This document shows positions 1 through 8,049 of a stretch of 64,000 nt of DNA, piece by piece. The DNA is from Porticoccaceae bacterium UBA4026. Lineage in GTDB: Bacteria > Pseudomonadota > Gammaproteobacteria > Pseudomonadales > Porticoccaceae. The DNA is taken from assembly GCA_002382445.1 (NCBI GenBank), contig DGAQ01000052.1, positions 63,919-127,918 on the forward strand, read 5' to 3'. Every line of letters starts with the position of its first letter. Within the stretch, counting starts at the first letter, position 1. The notes below the pieces were generated by a model. It worked only from the letters and a program-made list of their open reading frames with translations, did no database searches and had not been told where the DNA came from. Both the position numbers and the translations under genes were made by a program.

Positions 1-88
1 GGCCCACGCCCCAAGCCATAAAAAAGCCAAATAGCCCGGCAAGAATAATGAGTAGTGTGCCGTACGTCGTGAATAATTCCATAGCCAT
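1..88 (-). CDS. pit: Inorganic phosphate transporter Pit (N-terminal fragment, cut by window edge)
   Basis: Only the first 29 codons lie in the window; the gene runs off the left edge. Reading down from the ATG at 88 the protein begins MAMELFTTYGT, then a hydrophobic stretch (LLIILAGLFGFFMAW) ending in GVG. This matches the usual start of low-affinity PiT transporters, where the next residues are the conserved GANDVANA motif. A second ATG at 82 is an equally possible start. It lies 15 bases downstream of the DUF47 gene on the same strand, and DUF47-pit is a common two-gene operon in which the DUF47 protein is thought to modulate the carrier. The product would be an inner-membrane phosphate:cation symporter. 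Identity rests on a short stretch plus context. Confidence 0.8.
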   Translation of the reverse strand, partial: MAMELFTTYGTLLIILAGLFGFFMAWGVG

Positions 89-103
89 TGATCTCGATAG
101 TTT

Positions 104-784
104 CTATTTAGCTAGTAGGAGTTCAAGTTGGTTTCCAACTTGCTCAGCGGTGTCTGCTATTCCACCAATATTATCGATAATATTGTAGAGAAACATGACA
201 TGGACGGGAGGTATTTCAGCTTCAATTTTAAACAGGCGATGCCGTAATTTTCGTTCTCGCTTATCTACTTTTTGCTCTTGAGCATCAAGATCGCGAATCA
301 ACTTTTGCACGAATTTGACTTCTTGGCCAGTAAAACCGGTTTCTAGAAGTTCATCTAGTTCTTCGATGGCCTTACGTGCTTTTTCGCAGGTCTGAATAGC
401 ACTTTTAACGTAGGCAATGAAATCTGATTGTAATACAGAGGGGATAGCCATCTCTCTGCCAAGTACAAGTCCGCAAACGTCTTTGGTGGCATTTGCAATA
501 TTGTCTTGTTGAGCGAGAATGCCAAGTAGGTCGCCGCGAGACATCGGCATAAACAAACTTTTCGGCATATTTAGGCGAAATTGCTTTTTGAGATCGTCAG
601 CACGATTTTCGTCATCAGCAATCTGATCAAAAATATCACTAGCATTTTGCCATTCATCGGCAAGGACAGCTTCAAAGAAGGGTTCTAATTTAGAGGCGCA
701 TTCAACGACAAGCGACATATGTTCTTGGAGAGGCTTAATGGGAGACTTACCAAACAAATTTGAAATTGAATTGCTAAAAACCAT
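104..784 (-). CDS. PhoU-like DUF47 (TIGR00153) family protein, Pit accessory
   Basis: A 226-residue, all-helical, charged protein without membrane segments, matching the normal length of the TIGR00153/DUF47 family, which is distantly related to PhoU. Family members sit upstream of pit genes and are believed to control phosphate uptake, but the mechanism is not settled. I start it at the ATG at 784, giving MVFSNSISNLFGKSP. A GTG at 790 is also in frame, but it overlaps the GGAGAG ribosome binding site that serves the ATG. A -10-like TATACT sits at 812-807 on this strand, so the leader would be short. The pit gene follows after 15 bases, so the two are almost certainly co-transcribed. Confidence 0.9.
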   Translation of the reverse strand: MVFSNSISNLFGKSPIKPLQEHMSLVVECASKLEPFFEAVLADEWQNASDIFDQIADDENRADDLKKQFRLNMPKSLFMPMSRGDLLGILAQQDNIANATKDVCGLVLGREMAIPSVLQSDFIAYVKSAIQTCEKARKAIEELDELLETGFTGQEVKFVQKLIRDLDAQEQKVDKRERKLRHRLFKIEAEIPPVHVMFLYNIIDNIGGIADTAEQVGNQLELLLAK

Positions 785-868
785 AATCACTCTCCGCGTT
801 GTGCCTAGTATAAAAGCTTAGGACAAAAATGAAATAACTTTTTGCCATTCTACAATATGTTTTACTAG

Positions 869-2983
869 TTATGCCTGAGCATACTGTTGCTTATGCCCCA
901 ACCAACGACGAATCAGTGGATCAATGCTTTTGGGATGGTCGACTAGTAATTGCGCAGCGATAGACTTAATCTGTGGGAGCATATGAGCATCTCTTTGGAG
1001 GTCGGCGATATGTAAGCGCATATCACCGGTCTGCCGGGTGCCAAGGACCTCGCCTGGGCCCCTTAGTTCTAGGTCTTTTTCGGCAATTTTGAAGCCGTCG
1101 GTTGTTTCACGCATAATTTTTAGCCTAGCACTCGCGTTGCCCACAAGCGGTGGACTATATAGTAGAACACAGTGACTTGCTTGTGACCCCCGACCGACCC
1201 TACCTCGCAGCTGATGTAATTGAGAAAGTCCCAGTCGTTCCGAATTTTCGATAATCATTAAGCTGGCATTGGGTACGTCAACACCAACCTCAATGACCGT
1301 TGTGGCGACCAGCAAATTTATTTTGCCTGCTTTAAAGTCATCCATGAGAGAGAGTTTCTCCCGAGGTTTTAGTCGACCATGGATCAGGCCAATTGATAAT
1401 TCGGGGAGCAGTAGCTTCAGTTCGCTCGCTGTGACCTCTGCAGCCTGAGCTTCCAAAACATCTGATTCTTCTATTAGGGTACAGACCCAGTAGGCTTGAC
1501 GCCCGTCTACGCAAGCCGCGCGAACTCGCGCAATAACCTCAGGGCGACGCAAATTACTCAGCACAAGCGTACCAACAGGAGTGCGCCCTGGCGGCAGTTC
1601 ATCGATTACCGAGCAATCTAGATCAGCATAAGCACTCATAGCCAATGTCCTAGGTATGGGCGTGGCGGTCATGATCAATTGATGAGGAGCTGAACCCTCT
1701 GTATTGGTCGAGGGGTCTGGGCTAAAGCCTTTACTTCGCAAGGCTAATCTTTGATGCACACCAAAACGGTGCTGCTCATCAATAATACTAAGGCCTAGGT
1801 CCTTGAAGCTGACGGTCTCCTGAAATAATGCGTGGGTACCAATAACCATTTGAGCGCTGCCATCTGCAATAGCCTTCAGTTGTATCTCTCGAGCCTTACC
1901 TTTAATTTTTCCGGTTAACCAGGCGATTCTGATACCTAGAGGCTGGAGCCACTGCTCAAAGTTAACTCTATGTTGTTCTGCCAAAATTTCGGTTGGCGCC
2001 ATTAGCGCGGTTTGTTTGCCGTTAGCGATAGCTTGCACGGCAGCGAGTGCTGCAACGACGGTTTTTCCCGAACCTACATCACCCTGAACTAAACGGAGCA
2101 TTGGCACTGATGTGCTAATATCGGAGCATATTTCAGCCGAAACTTTTTGTTGAGCCTTAGTTAGTTGAAAGCTCAATTGGTTCAAGAATGTTGTCTTGGC
2201 TTTCTGGTCCACAAGTAAAGCAGGTGCCTGCTGGCGTTGAATCTTTTGTCGCAGGCGCAACAAGCTGAGATTATGAGCAATTAACTCCTCAGCAGCCAGC
2301 CGTTGCTGAGCTGGGTGCTCGCCAACTGCCAATAGATGCAAAGCCGTCCCTGGAGGTGGATTGTGTAGCAGTTGCAGCGCATCGTTTAGGGAGTAAGAAA
2401 GCTGCCTACTTAAGTCGCTATTAAGATTGTTGGGCAGTAATTCAACAATACTCTCCTGATTGAGCAGGGTTAGTGCCTGGGCGCAGAGGGCACGAATACG
2501 ACTTTGACTAATACCCTCAGTGGCTGGATAGATTGGCGTTAAGGTGTCGTCGAGTTTATTGGATTTGGTTTGGTCAAGATGTTGATATTCGGGATGATAA
2601 AATTCGATCCCTGTTTTTCCGGGTCTTGCCTCGCCAAAGCATCGTAAAAAGACCCCTGGTCGCAGTCGATCCTGTTGTGCCCGATTAAAATGAAAAAAGC
2701 GTAGTGTCGTGGTGCCACTATGATCTTGGATACGGCAGACAAGACTCCGTCTTCGCCCGAACACTGTGTCGCAAGCACGTATCTCCCCCTCAATAACAAC
2801 TTCTGTTTGCGGTTGAACGGCACCTATTGGTGTGACCTGTGTTCTGTCGATGTACCGCAAAGGTAAATGAAAAAGTAAATCTTGGATATTATAAAGACCA
2901 ATTTTCTGCAATTTAATCGCTAGCTGTGGACCTACCCCACGCAGGGTCCCAATGCTTAACTTATCTAGAGGCGATTTCGACAT
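869..2983 (-). CDS. recG: ATP-dependent DNA helicase RecG
   Basis: A 704-residue superfamily 2 helicase that reverses stalled replication forks and branch-migrates Holliday junctions. The N-terminal wedge/OB region runs to about residue 270. Walker A is GDVGSGKT near residue 300, the DExH box reads DEQH near 403, and the TATPIPRT motif and the QLRGRVGR motif VI (near 590) are present. The frame is open further upstream, but family length (about 690) and the LDKLSIGTLRGVGPQ start support the ATG at 2983. That ATG overlaps the stop of the oxyR remnant (TAATG), so translation may be coupled to it. It sits downstream of the oxyR position, as in Pseudomonas. Confidence 0.95.
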   Translation of the reverse strand: MSKSPLDKLSIGTLRGVGPQLAIKLQKIGLYNIQDLLFHLPLRYIDRTQVTPIGAVQPQTEVVIEGEIRACDTVFGRRRSLVCRIQDHSGTTTLRFFHFNRAQQDRLRPGVFLRCFGEARPGKTGIEFYHPEYQHLDQTKSNKLDDTLTPIYPATEGISQSRIRALCAQALTLLNQESIVELLPNNLNSDLSRQLSYSLNDALQLLHNPPPGTALHLLAVGEHPAQQRLAAEELIAHNLSLLRLRQKIQRQQAPALLVDQKAKTTFLNQLSFQLTKAQQKVSAEICSDISTSVPMLRLVQGDVGSGKTVVAALAAVQAIANGKQTALMAPTEILAEQHRVNFEQWLQPLGIRIAWLTGKIKGKAREIQLKAIADGSAQMVIGTHALFQETVSFKDLGLSIIDEQHRFGVHQRLALRSKGFSPDPSTNTEGSAPHQLIMTATPIPRTLAMSAYADLDCSVIDELPPGRTPVGTLVLSNLRRPEVIARVRAACVDGRQAYWVCTLIEESDVLEAQAAEVTASELKLLLPELSIGLIHGRLKPREKLSLMDDFKAGKINLLVATTVIEVGVDVPNASLMIIENSERLGLSQLHQLRGRVGRGSQASHCVLLYSPPLVGNASARLKIMRETTDGFKIAEKDLELRGPGEVLGTRQTGDMRLHIADLQRDAHMLPQIKSIAAQLLVDHPKSIDPLIRRWLGHKQQYAQA

Positions 2984-3390
2984 TAAATCTTGGTTATCCC
3001 TTGAAGATTGCATTGATGGTTGGTATTGCGCAGATCGTCTATTGTATTTTGCAGTGAAGAAATACAATGGGGTGACGGATAAGGGCTGATTGTGAAGACA
3101 GCACACAAATGTAGCCGACGGTTGAGATTATTTCTCCCCGATAGGGCGAGTCCGGCAATAGCAGACGTCTCGGCAACATAGCGCTGCGCCTGTTGGAGGA
3201 TTTTCGCTCCCAGCGCCGTTACCCATAGGATAGTTTTCGACCGCTCGAACAAATCGATGCCAAGCTCACTTTCAAGATTTTTAACCGCTATACTCAGCGT
3301 TGGCTGACTAATACTACAGTTTTCAGTAGCCTTCCCGAAATATTGAAAGTGCCATAGGCTCATGACATATTTAAGTTGAGTAATGGTCAT
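2983..3390 (-). pseudogene. oxyR: Truncated oxyR remnant (LysR-type DNA-binding half only)
   Basis: The 135-codon frame begins MTITQLKYVMSLWHFQYFGKA and carries a complete LysR winged helix: SISQPTLSIAVKNLESELG, then LFERSK. It continues through the linker and the first effector-domain strand (LHLCAVFTISPY, compare LKVGAIYTVGPY in Pseudomonas OxyR). Similarity stops near residue 112, and about 20 unrelated codons follow before a stop that overlaps the recG start. A full OxyR is about 305 residues, so the peroxide-sensing domain with both redox cysteines is gone. The oxyR-recG order is normal in Pseudomonas, so this looks like the original gene reduced by a deletion. The DNA-binding half might still be translated. 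Assignment is from recalled family sequence. Confidence 0.82.
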
Positions 3391-3451
3391 AGATAAACTC
3401 TACTTTTAGTGCATTTATAATAGCGAATTTTTATTAAAGAGAGAATTTTAA

Positions 3452-4303
3452 TTGAAAATATTATTAGCAGGCAGTGGTGATATTGCTCAGCGAATCCCGC
3501 CAAAACTTTCAGGTCAACATCAGTTTTTTGGTTTGAAGCGCCGGCCAATAAATCTCTCTAATGGCATTACCCCCCTAATAGGTGATCTTACCGATGTTGC
3601 TTATTTAGACAGAGTTTTTCGCGAGGGTTTTGACGTGGTGGTGGCCACGTTAACACCGGACAGTGCCACAGAAGAGGGTTATCAGAAGGCTTATGTTGAT
3701 TCTTCTGCAGCCCTATGTCTAGCAATTAACAATGCAGATCATAAACCAAAATTAGTAATTTGGGTTTCTAGTACTAGCGTCTATGGTCAGAGCTCGGGAT
3801 CTTGGGTAGATGAAGATTCTCCAGCAAACTCGGCGACTTTTTCTGGCCGAGCATTACTTCAGGCAGAGCAGCACATATTTGCCCTGCCTTGCATCGCTGT
3901 AGTGATAAGGTTCTCTGGAATATACGGTCCTGGTCGCACTCGAATGCTAGATCAGGTGTTAGCGGGAGTCGGGCGTCCAGATCAACCGGAGCAGTGGAGT
4001 AATCGAATTCATAGCGAAGATTGCGCCGGTGTTATTGCACATCTAATTAGGATGAATGAGCAGCAGCTGCCCTTATCGAAACTTTATTTGGCGACAGACT
4101 GCCAACCAGTGACGCAGCATGAGTTGCGCAATTGGTTGGCTGCGCGCCTGAATGTCAGCTTAGTGGAGGAGTACGCCAATCCGCGTTCAGCAAGGCGTTG
4201 TAGCAACAAAAAGTTGTTAGATTCTGGGTATAAGTTTACATTTCCCTCTTACCGCGAGGGCTATTTAGCTTTGATCGAAGAGCTAAATAAATCGATCCCT
4301 TGA
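3452..4303 (+). CDS. NAD-dependent epimerase/dehydratase family protein (YeeZ-like SDR)
   Basis: A 283-residue extended short-chain dehydrogenase-like protein. The N-terminal nucleotide-binding loop reads LLAGSGDIAQR, a variant of GxGxxG. A VSSTSVYG segment near residue 110 matches the catalytic-region strand of nucleotide-sugar epimerases, and FSGIYGPGR follows near residue 155. The YxxxK catalytic pair is not obvious: the tyrosine position falls in SGRALLQAEQ, so activity on a sugar nucleotide is uncertain. The start is a TTG at 3452 preceded by AGAGAG; no ATG gives the Rossmann loop. It is divergent from the oxyR remnant and convergent with ridA. The substrate is unknown. Confidence 0.75.
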   Translation: MKILLAGSGDIAQRIPPKLSGQHQFFGLKRRPINLSNGITPLIGDLTDVAYLDRVFREGFDVVVATLTPDSATEEGYQKAYVDSSAALCLAINNADHKPKLVIWVSSTSVYGQSSGSWVDEDSPANSATFSGRALLQAEQHIFALPCIAVVIRFSGIYGPGRTRMLDQVLAGVGRPDQPEQWSNRIHSEDCAGVIAHLIRMNEQQLPLSKLYLATDCQPVTQHELRNWLAARLNVSLVEEYANPRSARRCSNKKLLDSGYKFTFPSYREGYLALIEELNKSIP

Positions 4304-4317
4304 GTACTCGGACTCTA

Positions 4318-4701
4318 TTAGATAATAACAATTCCGTCCATCTCAACCATAGCTCCTTTGGGTAGCGCCCTAACGCCGATCGCCGCCCTTGCTGGATATG
4401 GCTCTTGGAAACGCTGGGCCATAATTTCATTTACAACTGGAAAATCACCCAAGTCGGTGAGGAATATGTTGAGTTTTACTATATTACTCAGGTCCCCACC
4501 AGCCGCCTTGCAAACAGCAGTTAAGTTATCGAACACTTGACTGATTTGAGCCGCGATGTCCTCACTGACGAGTTCCATCGTTTCCGGGTCAAGAGGAATT
4601 TGACCTGACAAATAAACAGTGTTATTGACCTTCACGGCTTGGGAATAAGTGCCGATTGCGGCGGGGGCCTGATCGGTGTGAATGATAGCTTTATTGGTCA
4701 C
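4318..4701 (-). CDS. ridA: RidA family 2-iminobutanoate/2-iminopropanoate deaminase
   Basis: A 127-residue YjgF/RidA protein, the normal family length. It hydrolyses reactive enamine/imine intermediates released by PLP enzymes such as threonine dehydratase, protecting other PLP enzymes. The key arginine is Arg105 in [10 protein letters not shown]. Gly32-Ser-Gln-style residues appear as [10 protein letters not shown], and [11 protein letters not shown] closes the trimer-interface strand. It follows spoT on the same strand after 24 bases, an arrangement shared with Pseudomonas, so it probably belongs to the gmk-rpoZ-spoT-ridA transcript. It is convergent with the epimerase-like gene, 14 bases away. 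Confidence 0.93.
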   Translation of the reverse strand: MTNKAIIHTDQAPAAIGTYSQAVKVNNTVYLSGQIPLDPETMELVSEDIAAQISQVFDNLTAVCKAAGGDLSNIVKLNIFLTDLGDFPVVNEIMAQRFQEPYPARAAIGVRALPKGAMVEMDGIVII

Positions 4702-4725
4702 TATTGACTCCTTACTTAATATAAA

Positions 4726-6840
4726 TTATTTGTTTCTGACCCGATAAACGCGACGGACTGGCTTTAGACTTCGGGCTCTACGCATGATATCGGCTAGATG
4801 AATTCTGTCTCTTACAGTTAGGATTACATCGACTATTGTGGTGAAGGCATCTTTCTCATTGACGCTAATATGCTCAATGGTGGCATCTTCCTCTGTCATT
4901 CGTGAGGCCAGCGCAGCAATAAAACCTCGTTCTGGGGTGAGTTCCACTTTTAACTCAACCGCAAATTCACCCTTTACTACTGAGGACCATACCAGTGGCA
5001 TACACTTTTCAGGGTTCAAGCGAATTTCTTTCAGATTACGACAAGATTCGAGGTGTATAACCAGGCCCTTACCTGGGGTCATATGTCCAAGTATAGGGTC
5101 ACCCGGGATAGGATGACAGCACCGAGCGTACTGAACAATAAGACCCTCCGAAGCATCGATTACGACTGGAAGATTCGAATTTTTCTTGTCATCTGAAATT
5201 TTACGTTTGCTGGCCGGCACTAATAGGTTTGCCACCGCAAAAGGGACACGATTACCTAAGCCTATCTGTTGCAGCACGTACTCAAAGGTGGAGGCACCCG
5301 TTTCCTTTAGTAGCGCTTTAATTTGAGATTTTTTCAGCTGTTTGTAACTTGCGCCAAAGTTGCTAAGCGCTTGATCTAACAATCTTTTGCCCAGATCTAC
5401 TGATTCATCATGTTGCTGATTCTTTAAGAAATGGCGAATGGCACTTCTAGCCTTAGCGGTGACGACAAAGTTTAACCAGTTTGGGTTGGGCTGCGCCCCA
5501 TCGGCACTGATGATTTCAACTTTTTGACCGCTTTTTAGCGGCTCTGAAAGCGGCGTTAGCTCCCCATCCACATGACATGCAATACAGCTGTCGCCTAAGC
5601 CGGTGTGAACAGAGTATGCGAAATCTACCGGTGTTGCTCCAGAGGGAAGTTCAACAATCTGGCCTTTCGGTGAAAATACGTATACTTCGTCGGGAAATAA
5701 ATCAGCTTTGACGTTCTCTAGAAATTCTAAGGAATCGCCTGCTTGCTTTTGCATTTCAAGCAGACCTTGCACCCATCGTGCAGCTCTTCGGTGGCTAACT
5801 TCAACATGATTGTTACCTGATTTATATTCCCAATGGGCAGCAATACCGAAATTAGCCATCGATTCCATTTCTTTAGTGCGAATTTGGACCTCAATTATCA
5901 CACCATGCATTCCGACTAAAACAGTATGCAATGACTGATATCCGTTGGTCTTAGGAATAGCGATATAATCTTTAAATTCACCGGGTACAGGCTTGTAGAT
6001 GTTGTGCATGATACCTAATGTTCTATAGCAGTCATCTACGTTATCTACGACTAATCTGAAAGCAAATACGTCCATAATGTCGCGGAACGATTTTTTCTTT
6101 TCACGCATCTTTAAATAGATGCTCCACAGATGTTTTTCTCGACCTTTAACTGTCGCCGGCACTGACTCTCGTTCAAGGCGCATTTCAATCGATTGATGAA
6201 TTTCGGTGACGACTTCTTTGCGGTTTTTCCGCGCTGCCTTTAACGCTTCACGCAAGCGTCGGTGGCGGAGAGGGTACATGGCCGCAAAGCCTAAATCTTC
6301 AAACTCTAAGCGAATGTCGTTAATGCCGAGGCGTTGAGCTATGGGTGCATATATCTCTAAAGTTTCTTTAGCGATACGACGGCGCTTTTCAGGTGATAAG
6401 ACGCCTAGAGTGCGCATATTGTGCAGTCGATCTGCGAGCTTAACCAGCATAACCCGAATATCTCTGGACATTGCCAAAGTCATTTTTTGAAAACTTTCCG
6501 CTTGCTGTTCAGCTCGTGAGGCAGACTCAATTTCACTTAGTTTACTGACACCATCAACTAAATCTGCAACAGTACGACCAAAGCGGCGACTGATTTGGCC
6601 TTTGGTAACGCCAGTATCTTCAATAACATCATGCAGCAATCCAGCGATAAGGCTTTCATGATCCATACGCATGTCGGCAAGAATATTTGCAACCGCTAAA
6701 GGGTGGGTAATATAGGGGTCACCACTTTGACGCATTTGACCAAGATGGCACTTCTCCGAGAAGTAATACGCGCGCTTTACCCGATCAATCTCTTTTGTAC
6801 CGAGATACGAGGAGAGCTTATTTGTCAGTCCGTCTAGCAC
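4726..6840 (-). CDS. spoT: Bifunctional (p)ppGpp synthetase/hydrolase SpoT
   Basis: A RelA/SpoT-type stringent-response enzyme of about 704 residues. Domains in order: HD hydrolase (YITHPLAVA and LLHDVIEDT), synthetase (FRDIMDVFAFR, YIAIPKTNGYQSLHT), TGS (DEVYVFSPKGQIVELPSGATPVDFAY), a helical region with the CCHPIPGDPI zinc-finger/CC motif, and a C-terminal ACT/RRM domain. The intact HD site implies working ppGpp hydrolysis. The loop that normally reads RxKD in SpoT reads EFKD here (see findings). I prefer the GTG at 6840, whose N-terminus aligns with other SpoT proteins and follows a GGGGAGGG site; a TTG at 6867 would add nine residues. It lies between rpoZ and ridA. Confidence 0.95.
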   Translation of the reverse strand: MLDGLTNKLSSYLGTKEIDRVKRAYYFSEKCHLGQMRQSGDPYITHPLAVANILADMRMDHESLIAGLLHDVIEDTGVTKGQISRRFGRTVADLVDGVSKLSEIESASRAEQQAESFQKMTLAMSRDIRVMLVKLADRLHNMRTLGVLSPEKRRRIAKETLEIYAPIAQRLGINDIRLEFEDLGFAAMYPLRHRRLREALKAARKNRKEVVTEIHQSIEMRLERESVPATVKGREKHLWSIYLKMREKKKSFRDIMDVFAFRLVVDNVDDCYRTLGIMHNIYKPVPGEFKDYIAIPKTNGYQSLHTVLVGMHGVIIEVQIRTKEMESMANFGIAAHWEYKSGNNHVEVSHRRAARWVQGLLEMQKQAGDSLEFLENVKADLFPDEVYVFSPKGQIVELPSGATPVDFAYSVHTGLGDSCIACHVDGELTPLSEPLKSGQKVEIISADGAQPNPNWLNFVVTAKARSAIRHFLKNQQHDESVDLGKRLLDQALSNFGASYKQLKKSQIKALLKETGASTFEYVLQQIGLGNRVPFAVANLLVPASKRKISDDKKNSNLPVVIDASEGLIVQYARCCHPIPGDPILGHMTPGKGLVIHLESCRNLKEIRLNPEKCMPLVWSSVVKGEFAVELKVELTPERGFIAALASRMTEEDATIEHISVNEKDAFTTIVDVILTVRDRIHLADIMRRARSLKPVRRVYRVRNK

Positions 6841-6875
6841 CCTGTTGCAGCCCTCCCCAACTCCCAAGTTGAGCG

Positions 6876-7169
6876 TTAAATAATCGGTTCTTGCGGAGCT
6901 TCGGCTGCGGCCGCTTCTAATTCGGCAACGGCAACGGCAACGGCATCAATGATTTCATATTCCTGCGGAATTTCAGTGAGAATATCAGCGGTAATAAGAC
7001 CCAGCTCGATTTCACGGAGCGCGATAACGGTAGGCTTATCATTTTCTTCATCGACCAATGCAGGACGACCTTCCACCGCGAGTTGACGGGCACGTTTAGA
7101 GCCAACCATGACTAATTCAAAGCGATTATCAACGTGATCTAAACAATCTTCTACTGTAATGCGTGCCAT
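6876..7169 (-). CDS. rpoZ: DNA-directed RNA polymerase omega subunit
   Basis: A 97-residue omega subunit beginning [20 protein letters not shown] and containing [12 protein letters not shown], the part that clamps the beta-prime C-terminus. [15 protein letters not shown] completes the conserved core. The tail after residue 75 is alanine/valine/glutamate-rich and is partly encoded by a tandem hexamer (see repeat). Omega promotes RNA polymerase assembly and forms one ppGpp-binding site with beta-prime, which fits its position directly upstream of spoT. It follows gmk on the same strand after a 179-base gap that holds a plausible promoter of its own. Confidence 0.96.
   Translation of the reverse strand: MARITVEDCLDHVDNRFELVMVGSKRARQLAVEGRPALVDEENDKPTVIALREIELGLITADILTEIPQEYEIIDAVAVAVAELEAAAAEAPQEPII
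6924..6945. repeat. Tandem hexamer GGCAAC, about 3.7 copies, inside rpoZ
   Basis: Three exact GGCAAC units plus GGCA lie head to tail. On the coding strand they give alternating GCC and GTT codons, the Ala-Val run of the omega tail. A change in copy number would add or remove Ala-Val pairs without shifting frame. Confidence 0.9.
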
Positions 7170-7242
7170 CTTATATGCCGACCTTGGTAATTAATAAAGT
7201 AATTGGAACAGTGATTGCAACATTTCGTTGCCCAGACCCCCC

Positions 7243-7271
7243 AGTTTACCTAAACCGAGGCGTTACGACAA
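7243..7271 (-). promoter_or_regulatory. Possible sigma-70 promoter for rpoZ-spoT
   Basis: On the minus strand there is TTGTCG (7271-7266), a spacer of exactly 17 bases, then TAAACT (7248-7243). Each hexamer matches four of six consensus positions. It lies about 75 bases upstream of rpoZ. The -35 overlaps a small ACAATA/TATTGT inverted repeat (7268-7283). Confidence 0.4.
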
Positions 7272-7348
7272 TAAATCTATTGTTAAGTTTTTAAAGCAAA
7301 TATTGAGTTTTATGGGTGATTGACGATAAAAGGCTAGCAACGGGACCC

Positions 7349-7957
7349 TTAGGACAAAAGGTCAAGTAGCAGATCTTGGTGATCTGTGGCGGAGAGTCGG
7401 CATTGTTGCGCGGTTATAATTGACTCAAGCTGTGCTCGTGCCGTCTCAAAATTATCATTAATTATTAGATAGTCAGCGTCTATATAGTGGGTCATTTCTT
7501 GTGTTGCTGCGGCAATGCGACGATCTATGACCTCCATATTATCTTGCCCTCTGAGCGTCAGTCGTTCGCGCAGCGCTTGCTTAGACGGGGGTAGGATGAA
7601 AATGCTTTGACTGCTGGGGAAATGAGTTCGTGCCTGTTCCGCTCCCTGCCAGTCAATTTCTAGGATGACATCAATACCTAGTTCTAGTGTCATTCTTACC
7701 CAGCTCTCTGAAGTGCCGTAATGGTTGCCGAAGACTTCAGCATGCTCAAGGAATGATTTATCGGCTACCATTTTTAAGAATTCAGATTGAGTAATAAAGT
7801 GGTAGTTAACACCATCTTTTTCACCTGGGCGACGTTCTCTAGTGGTATGGGACACCGAAGCTTGAATGTTATGCCCGCGACTCAGAATTTCGCCAACTAG
7901 ACTGGTTTTTCCCGCACCTGAGGGGGCGGAAATGATAAACAGTGTGCCTTGCTTCAT
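7349..7957 (-). CDS. gmk: Guanylate kinase
   Basis: A 202-residue guanylate kinase converting GMP and ATP to GDP and ADP. The P-loop SAPSGAGKTSL lies near residues 10-20. The GMP-binding region holds SHTTRERRPGEKDGVNYHF, with the conserved arginines and the tyrosine, followed by FLEHAEVFGNHYGT. DVILEIDWQGAEQ is the Walker-B-like strand, and a lid arginine is in RERLTLRGQ. Length is close to the E. coli enzyme (207). It heads the gmk-rpoZ-spoT-ridA set. Upstream, where Pseudomonas carries yicC, this genome has a 6-kb accessory block. Confidence 0.96.
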   Translation of the reverse strand: MKQGTLFIISAPSGAGKTSLVGEILSRGHNIQASVSHTTRERRPGEKDGVNYHFITQSEFLKMVADKSFLEHAEVFGNHYGTSESWVRMTLELGIDVILEIDWQGAEQARTHFPSSQSIFILPPSKQALRERLTLRGQDNMEVIDRRIAAATQEMTHYIDADYLIINDNFETARAQLESIITAQQCRLSATDHQDLLLDLLS

Positions 7958-8049
7958 GATGACTTTAATCCGGTATTGTTAAAACCACTAAATTATCTTA
8001 GAACTATATTGCCTTGTCCGAGATTTATCCACCTCATCGAGAGAGTGTA

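Noticed and set aside
2539..2823. Several 60-180-codon frames on the opposite strand of recG, spoT, parC, rppH-ptsP and others
   Set aside because: They lie wholly inside well-identified genes, lack ribosome sites and show no domain pattern.
6924..6945. CRISPR-like or transposon repeat
   Set aside because: It is a hexamer tandem within a coding region, without spacers or longer repeats. No CRISPR array or insertion sequence was found anywhere in the window.
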